Position numbers and translations under genes: made by a program. From NCBI GenBank assembly GCA_949284665.1, contig CASDWR010000036.1, positions 1 through 13,776 of the forward strand: a stretch of 13,776 nt of DNA, written 5' to 3'. Positions 9,099 to 13,776 of the stretch are shown piece by piece. The notes beneath the pieces are model-generated. The model was given only the letters and a program-made list of their open reading frames with translations, was not told the DNA's origin and did not search any database. Source of the DNA: an uncultured Rikenellaceae bacterium. GTDB lineage: Bacteria > Bacteroidota > Bacteroidia > Bacteroidales > Rikenellaceae. Every line of letters starts with the position of its first letter. Within the stretch, counting starts at the first letter, position 1.

Positions 9099-9104
9099 AA
9101 GGAG
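9099..9104 (+). promoter_or_regulatory. Shine-Dalgarno sequence that decides the susD-like start
   Basis: AAGGAG at 9099-9104 directly abuts an ATG at 9105 (no spacer) but lies 9 nt before the in-frame ATG at 9114. Normal spacing favours 9114, which gives an N-terminus MKKIILKIFFG typical of a lipoprotein signal peptide. Confidence 0.55.
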
Positions 9105-9113
9105 ATGAAAGAT

Positions 9114-10988
9114 ATGAAAAAGATAATTCTGAAAATATTTTTCGGGGCAGCGATACTCGGATTCTCGTCGTGTCAGGATTTTCTCGATACCAGTTCGCCC
9201 TCTACGTTTACTCCGGCTATCGTGTATGAAAACGCCCTGATGGCCAATCAGGCGGTGCTCGGTATATACGATTGCCTGACGGCCGACGAAACCTACTCTC
9301 AGAACCTGAGTTGGGTGTTCGTCTGCGGAAGCGATATAGAGATTCGCTCGTTCACGTTGAACTCCATCGATGCCTCACGTGCACCTGCTCATTTCCTGGC
9401 CGATGCCAGCAATGACAAGCTGTCCAAAACATGGACGGCACTTTACGGTTGCATCGAACGGGCCAGCGTGGCGATCGACGGTATCGAGAATAGCGATATT
9501 TACAAGGACAGTTCCCATCCCGACCATGCCGCAATGCGTCAGTATCGGGCAGAGGCGATTGCCTTGCGTGCTCTCTGTTATCAGGACCTTACGCGCAACT
9601 TCGGTAATGTGCCTTTCAAACTGGTCCCTTCGCAACCGGATTTGTCGAATGCCTATCTGCCCAAGACCGATCGGATGGAGATTTTCGAACAACTTTTGAC
9701 GCAATTGATCGAATCCGCCGGTGATTTGCCTTGGAAACAGCTTACACCCGAACGGATTACACAAGGTTTTGCACGCGGCCTGGCGGCTCGTTTGGCTCTT
9801 TGTCGTGCAGGTTGGGATTATTCGACGGAAGGTCAATGGGTCGCTCCTCGTGCAGATGCAGCCGAATACTATAAAATCGCTAAGGAACAGTGCGAGAAAG
9901 TGATCAAGGAAGGAGGGTACGATCTCGAAAGTTCTTATTACACCTATTTCTACAAACAGTGTCAGCGTCAGTATTCGGACATCGAATCGCTTTTCGAAAT
10001 CGGATTCCAGTTGGGCCGTTCGAGTGAAATGGGATATTCGACCGGTGTCAGATATCGTGTATCCACGACGAAATATGGGTATACGACTCAAGGTCAGGTA
10101 CAGACTACACCGGCATATTACTATTCGTTCCATCCTGAAGACGAGCGCCGGGATGTTTCGGTGGTGTATTACTGCTATGACGATCTTGGATTCGAAGATG
10201 CGGTAAACGGGGTGAGTCGTGATTTGCTCGACGGAGGTACTTTCGGCCTGAACAAATGGAGCGTCAAATGGGCGCCGGCCGATTTTGCCGCTGCCTCGTT
10301 GGCTTTTGGCGGGAAATACGGTACCGGGATCAACTATCCGATGATGCGTTATCCGGAGATTCTGTTGATGTATGCCGAAGCCGATTATAATCTGAACGGA
10401 ACCGTGTCGGCAGAAGCAAAGGATGCGGTGTGGAAAGTACGTAAACGTGCCATCCCGACCCTTACCAGCGGCGATTTCGATGCCTACCTTGCCAGCAAGG
10501 ATTTTCAACAGGTTATCGAAGATGAACGCATGTGGGAATTTGCCGGTGAAGGGTTGCGCAAGTACGATCTGATACGTTGGGGAAAACTCCCGCAGGCACT
10601 GAAGACAATGCATGAGGTCAATGCCGCGATATATCGTGATCCGGGGAGCTATCACTTCGAATTTCCGACACGTTCCGACGGGAAAGAGCGAGCTATACCT
10701 GCTCCCCTGTATTATCTGTATGATGAGAACGTGGAGGATTTTGCCGACGTAAATATCGATTATGCATTGAGTGCTGTCCCTGGTCCGGCTTACCTCGAAG
10801 GGAAGATACTCCCTACATCCGAAGAGAGCATTACGCGAGCCATATCCTACATCAATCAGTGCAGCAGCGGTTGCGTATCCGAATCCGGTGCTTACGTGCA
10901 AAACGGCAGACCATTCCAACCCATGCCGCAGAGCGTAATTGATGCCTATGGAGAAGAACACCCCATTAATCAGGATTACGGTTTCTGA
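9114..10988 (+). CDS. SusD/RagB-family outer-membrane glycan-binding lipoprotein
   Basis: 624 residues from ATG 9114 (627 from the ATG at 9105; see the ribosome-binding site). The lipobox GFSSC places the lipidated Cys at residue 20, followed by QDFLDTSSPSTFT, the usual SusD N-terminal pattern. The region around 120-165 (MRQYRAEAIALRALCYQDL, then NFGNVPF) is the helical TPR-like core of SusD proteins. The C-terminal signatures are RYPEILLMYAEADYNLNG (from 412) and DERMWEFAGEGLRKYDLIRWG (470-490). It is somewhat longer than many family members. SusD proteins sit as a lid on the SusC barrel and bind the oligosaccharide; pectic fragments are inferred as the ligand from context. The gap to susC is 11-20 bp, so the two are surely co-transcribed and probably form one complex. 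Confidence 0.94.
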   Translation: MKKIILKIFFGAAILGFSSCQDFLDTSSPSTFTPAIVYENALMANQAVLGIYDCLTADETYSQNLSWVFVCGSDIEIRSFTLNSIDASRAPAHFLADASNDKLSKTWTALYGCIERASVAIDGIENSDIYKDSSHPDHAAMRQYRAEAIALRALCYQDLTRNFGNVPFKLVPSQPDLSNAYLPKTDRMEIFEQLLTQLIESAGDLPWKQLTPERITQGFARGLAARLALCRAGWDYSTEGQWVAPRADAAEYYKIAKEQCEKVIKEGGYDLESSYYTYFYKQCQRQYSDIESLFEIGFQLGRSSEMGYSTGVRYRVSTTKYGYTTQGQVQTTPAYYYSFHPEDERRDVSVVYYCYDDLGFEDAVNGVSRDLLDGGTFGLNKWSVKWAPADFAAASLAFGGKYGTGINYPMMRYPEILLMYAEADYNLNGTVSAEAKDAVWKVRKRAIPTLTSGDFDAYLASKDFQQVIEDERMWEFAGEGLRKYDLIRWGKLPQALKTMHEVNAAIYRDPGSYHFEFPTRSDGKERAIPAPLYYLYDENVEDFADVNIDYALSAVPGPAYLEGKILPTSEESITRAISYINQCSSGCVSESGAYVQNGRPFQPMPQSVIDAYGEEHPINQDYGF

Positions 10989-11000
10989 AACGGATTAAAA

Positions 11001-11006
11001 AAGGAG
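11001..11006 (+). promoter_or_regulatory. Shine-Dalgarno sequence of the SusE/F-position gene
   Basis: AAGGAG lies 10 nt before ATG 11017, in the 28-bp gap after the susD-like stop. With the susD-like site it is one of only two good Shine-Dalgarno matches seen in the window; most other genes here have AT-rich leaders instead. Confidence 0.5.
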
Positions 11007-11016
11007 AATTGATATT

Positions 11017-12924
11017 ATGAAAATAGCAAAATATATCAAGAGGATCGGTGTCGTGGCAGTCATGGCTGCGGCTGTGATGGCGACATCGTGCAAAGAGGTG
11101 GACGACACGGAACTCGCTCAACGGCTTTTCCGCCCGGTGAATATAAACCTGTCTTCACAGGAGAACAACATTACCGCCACCTGGACTGCCATGGAGGGGG
11201 CATACGGATATAAAGTGGAACTCTACGTGGGTGACCGGCAATCCGATGGCCTCGGAAATACCTATACCAACAAAGTGCTGGTAGCGAGTGAAGAGAATAT
11301 CAAGACGGCACGATGGACCGTAAGCGGTCTTGAATATGAGACGACATACTATTTCCGTGTACGTGCCAATCATGCAGAACCGTCGTACGATTCGCGTTTC
11401 TCCGGTTTCGAGGAGATCAAGACCGGATCGGAAATCGAGGTGATAACAGCTGTAGTGACCGATGCGGACCGGGGTGTGGTTACATTCTCCTGGCAGGATG
11501 GATACAATCTGACTTATCTGGTGTTGACCGATGCAAATGGCGAGGAGGAAACGATCCAGATCAACAATGCCGATGGCCAACTTGTCAGAGAGGGGATGGC
11601 TGCCGGACCGTACAGTGTCACGGCATACAATAGTTCGAGAAGTTTCAATACTTACGAATTTGTCATTCCCGTTATCAAACCGGTAGAACCTTCGGAAATC
11701 AATTACGAAGGTGTGATCCTCCGATGGGTTTCTACATCCGGTCTGAGCCGTATCGAAGTGGTCGCATCCGCTGATCCGAGCGATGTTCATGTTTACAACA
11801 TGAGCGATATTGCTACTGCAGGGGAAAATTATCTCTTCATACCTGCATCGGATCTTGGGAAACTGGTTACGTATAATGCCACGATCTGGTTCGAAAGCGG
11901 AACAAGCGGCAATACCGTATCGTTTACAACCAAGGATGTGGCTCCCGAGGGTCTGATTACCGTTTCAACGGTCGATGAACTGAAAACAGCTCTCGAAACA
12001 GCGGCTGATGGGGCAACGATTGCCATCAACCCGGGAACTTATCTGTTCCTTACCGAGTTGGATGAGATCGCCAATGTTTCATTGCAAAAATCTGTTACCT
12101 TGATTGCTGCTACGGGAGAGACCCCGATTATCCAGACCAAAGGCTTGCAGGTCAAAAATGCGGCCGATATCGGTACGATACGTCTGGAAGGACTTGAATT
12201 CGATTGTGCTCCTGCCGGTGATGGCGGATATTTGTTCGATCAGCAGAGTGCTTTCAATGTGGATCGGATTGAAATCGTGAATTGCCGCATCTACGATCTG
12301 TTCAATTCCGTTGTGCGGTACGATCGTCAGACAGCCGGCGGATTGAAGAATCTGTTGATTGATAATTGCCTTATAACGAATGCGAACGGTAAGCAGTGTA
12401 TTGTTGCGATGGGGGCCAGTGGTATGAAATATAATATCGAAAGCCTGACAATTACCAATACCACGATTACCAACGTGGGACATACGACGACCAATACGCG
12501 TTTCGCATCGCTTTACGGTAACGACAACATGACGACGACATTCAACAATAATACGATTGTCATCAACAGTACGACCAACAATACCATCGATTATCGTGGA
12601 TCGAGTACGGGGGCTACAGGCAACGGGAAATTCGAGATGAAAAACAACATCATCTATTTGAAGAATTCCACCGAAAGCCTCTATGGAAAACTTCCGAAAC
12701 TCGATGGCACTACGGTAGACATCAGTGGGAACTTCATGAATGGTCAATGGGTTAAATCCGTATCGGCCGGAGTGATTACCTACGATACCGAGGTATGGCC
12801 CGGTTACGGTACCACGAATGCCGATCCGCAGTTCGCCGATATCGAATCCGATAATCTGACAGTAGGTAATTCTTCCGTTGTGGCTGCACGGGCAGGCGAT
12901 CCGCGCTGGCTGCCGGCAGAATAG
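11017..12924 (+). CDS. SusE/F-position lipoprotein: FnIII-like domains plus DUF4957/DUF5123-like beta-helix
   Basis: 635 residues. The lipobox ATSC (Cys25) predicts an outer-membrane lipoprotein. Residues 38-137 form an FnIII domain (ITATWTAMEGAYGYKVELY, then YETTYYFRVRAN). Two more beta-sandwich-like segments follow at about 142-220 and 225-305. From 315 (VSTVDELKTALETAADGATIAINPGTY) a DUF4957-type right-handed beta-helix begins, and it continues as a DUF5123-like region to the end (about 460-630), rich in NNTI/NTTIT turns. The C-terminus AGDPRWLP is typical of such proteins. I see none of the GH28 or PL1 active-site motifs, so a surface glycan-binding role is more likely than catalysis; an unrecognised lyase activity cannot be excluded. 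It lies 28 bp after the susD-like gene, with a Shine-Dalgarno at 11001-11006, and is therefore in the same operon. Such proteins are known from pectin loci; the exact ligand is unknown. Confidence 0.85.
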   Translation: MKIAKYIKRIGVVAVMAAAVMATSCKEVDDTELAQRLFRPVNINLSSQENNITATWTAMEGAYGYKVELYVGDRQSDGLGNTYTNKVLVASEENIKTARWTVSGLEYETTYYFRVRANHAEPSYDSRFSGFEEIKTGSEIEVITAVVTDADRGVVTFSWQDGYNLTYLVLTDANGEEETIQINNADGQLVREGMAAGPYSVTAYNSSRSFNTYEFVIPVIKPVEPSEINYEGVILRWVSTSGLSRIEVVASADPSDVHVYNMSDIATAGENYLFIPASDLGKLVTYNATIWFESGTSGNTVSFTTKDVAPEGLITVSTVDELKTALETAADGATIAINPGTYLFLTELDEIANVSLQKSVTLIAATGETPIIQTKGLQVKNAADIGTIRLEGLEFDCAPAGDGGYLFDQQSAFNVDRIEIVNCRIYDLFNSVVRYDRQTAGGLKNLLIDNCLITNANGKQCIVAMGASGMKYNIESLTITNTTITNVGHTTTNTRFASLYGNDNMTTTFNNNTIVINSTTNNTIDYRGSSTGATGNGKFEMKNNIIYLKNSTESLYGKLPKLDGTTVDISGNFMNGQWVKSVSAGVITYDTEVWPGYGTTNADPQFADIESDNLTVGNSSVVAARAGDPRWLPAE

Positions 12925-12926
12925 CA

Positions 12927-12970
12927 GATCCCATGCGGCGGGGTCGGAGGACGGCCCCGCCGCATGGATC
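12927..12970 (+). terminator. strong GC-rich hairpin directly after the SusE/F-position gene (attenuator, processing site or terminator)
   Basis: CCATGCGGCGGGGTCG (12931-12946) and CGGCCCCGCCGCATGG (12952-12967) pair over 16 bp (one T-G) around the loop GAGGA. With C12930 bulged, GAT/ATC adds three more pairs. The stem starts two bases after the stop codon. No T-run follows, so it is not a classic intrinsic terminator. The position between operon genes suggests 3'-end protection or partial termination that lowers expression of the next lipoprotein gene. Confidence 0.6.
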
Positions 12971-13020
12971 GAACAGTAACAAGCATGAATCGAAAAAATA
13001 AAAACCATAAAAAGACAACT

Positions 13021-13776
13021 ATGAAAAAATTTTCATTCGTTCAGCGTACCCTGTCCGTGCTGATGGCAACAGGAATGATGGTCTGGGCAATGGCCGCTCT
13101 CTCGTCATGCACCAAAGATGACGAAGAGGTAGATCAGATCGTAGTGACTACTCTGGATGTCCCCGCCAATCCGACGAAAGGAACCGTAACATCTGAAGAA
13201 GCCTCCTTCTCGTGGGATGCCGTATCCGGTGCAGCAACCTATACGGCGCAACTCAAAATGAATACTTACGGAACAGTAATTAAGGAAACGATTGTTGACA
13301 AGGCTTTCACGACAGTAACTTTTACCGATCTCGAACCCGGTACGACATACTATTTTGCCGTACGCGCCAACGACGAATTCAGTGAAGGGCGCAACTCATA
13401 TTTTACCGACTGGATCGAATTCGAAACAGTACCGGTAGATCCGCAATTTACACCTTTGGCATCCCCGAAGAATGTAATGAGTGATGATGATCAGAAAACA
13501 GCCACATCGCTCTTCTTCCGTTGGGATGTGGTAGAGAATGCGGTTTCATACAGTTACAAGTTGACTCCTGCAACGGGTGATCCTCGTACGGGTATCGTGT
13601 CCGATGTATTGAGCGTAAATATCGAAGGTCTTGAAGCAGGTATGGAATATACGTTTACCGTTCGTGCGAATCCGGCTGAGGACAGCGACAAATGGACCAG
13701 TTCATCATGGTCGTCGAATGTGAAAACGGCTACGCTTATCCAATTGGTTGCTCCGGTAGTGAGCGTCGACAACGAG
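13021..13776 (+). CDS. FnIII-repeat lipoprotein, 3'-truncated by window edge
   Basis: Open from ATG 13021 to the last base (252 residues seen, no stop). The signal peptide MKKFSFVQRTLSVLMATG continues to the lipobox LSSC (Cys30), followed by TKDDEE, an acidic stretch of the kind seen after the Cys in surface-exposed Bacteroidetes lipoproteins. Two FnIII domains follow: residues about 45-140 (ASFSWDAVSGAATYTAQL, then TTYYFAVRAND) and about 148-238 (LFFRWDVVENAVSYSYKL, then MEYTFTVRANP). The last residues (LIQLVAPVVSV) look like the entry to a third module. What follows, whether more FnIII, a beta-helix or a pectinase domain, is outside the window. The upstream gap of 96 bp holds the strong hairpin and an AT-rich leader without a recognisable promoter. 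It is probably a further surface binding protein or surface enzyme of the same locus. Confidence 0.85.
   Translation, partial: MKKFSFVQRTLSVLMATGMMVWAMAALSSCTKDDEEVDQIVVTTLDVPANPTKGTVTSEEASFSWDAVSGAATYTAQLKMNTYGTVIKETIVDKAFTTVTFTDLEPGTTYYFAVRANDEFSEGRNSYFTDWIEFETVPVDPQFTPLASPKNVMSDDDQKTATSLFFRWDVVENAVSYSYKLTPATGDPRTGIVSDVLSVNIEGLEAGMEYTFTVRANPAEDSDKWTSSSWSSNVKTATLIQLVAPVVSVDNE

Noticed and set aside
9375..10961. A 528-codon open frame on the - strand covering nearly the whole susD-like gene
   Set aside because: It lies antisense to a gene with clear family motifs, its translation shows no domain, signal or start context, and long antisense frames are expected where the sense gene avoids TTA, CTA and TCA codons. 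Other long - strand frames (640-1365, 2864-4012, 4593-5672, 12079-13008) are rejected for the same reason.
1..13776. Mobile elements, CRISPR arrays, tRNA or rRNA genes
   Set aside because: No transposase or integrase motifs, no regularly spaced repeats and no tRNA-like folds were seen in the spacers, which are too short or unstructured to hold them.

Overview
This window is part of a pectin (homogalacturonan / rhamnogalacturonan) polysaccharide utilisation locus from a member of the Bacteroidota, most likely the order Bacteroidales. The evidence is an adjacent SusC/SusD pair, several lipoproteins with Bacteroidetes-style lipoboxes, a Bacteroidetes-type -7 promoter box (TAGTTTTG), AT-rich leaders mostly without Shine-Dalgarno sequences, and three pectin-active catalytic domain types. 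Base composition looks moderate to fairly high for the order, so I do not name a genus. All recognised genes are on the + strand and are intact, apart from the two cut by the window edges.

Layout. Positions 1-1599 hold the 3' part of a gene that reads open from the first base. It encodes the C-terminus of a GH105 unsaturated glucuronyl/galacturonyl hydrolase fused in frame to a full PL1 pectate lyase. A 505-bp gap without a credible gene follows and ends in a promoter at about 2067-2074. Next come a GH28 polygalacturonase lipoprotein (2105-3796) and, 37 bp later, a second PL1 lyase carried as a lipoprotein with an N-terminal FnIII domain (3834-5735). A 118-bp spacer leads to the SusC-type TonB-dependent transporter (5854-9093), the SusD-type glycan-binding lipoprotein (9114-10988), a lipoprotein in the SusE/F position with FnIII-like domains and a DUF4957/DUF5123-like beta-helix (11017-12924), a strong GC-rich hairpin (12927-12970), and the start of another FnIII-repeat lipoprotein that runs off the window (13021-13776).

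How the parts probably work together (inference from family knowledge). The surface lipoproteins, namely the PL1 lyase and GH28 with the two FnIII lipoproteins and SusD, cut and capture pectin. SusC imports the oligogalacturonides with energy from TonB. The GH105-PL1 fusion would join a lyase that makes 4,5-unsaturated ends to a hydrolase that removes unsaturated uronic acids. SusC has no STN domain, so FecI/FecR-type ECF-sigma control is unlikely. No regulator lies in the window; a hybrid two-component or similar regulator would have to be outside it.

I found no tRNA, rRNA, CRISPR array, insertion sequence or integrase. The most notable items are the GH105-PL1 fusion, the apparently non-catalytic beta-helix protein in the SusE/F slot, and the hairpin that separates it from the next lipoprotein gene.
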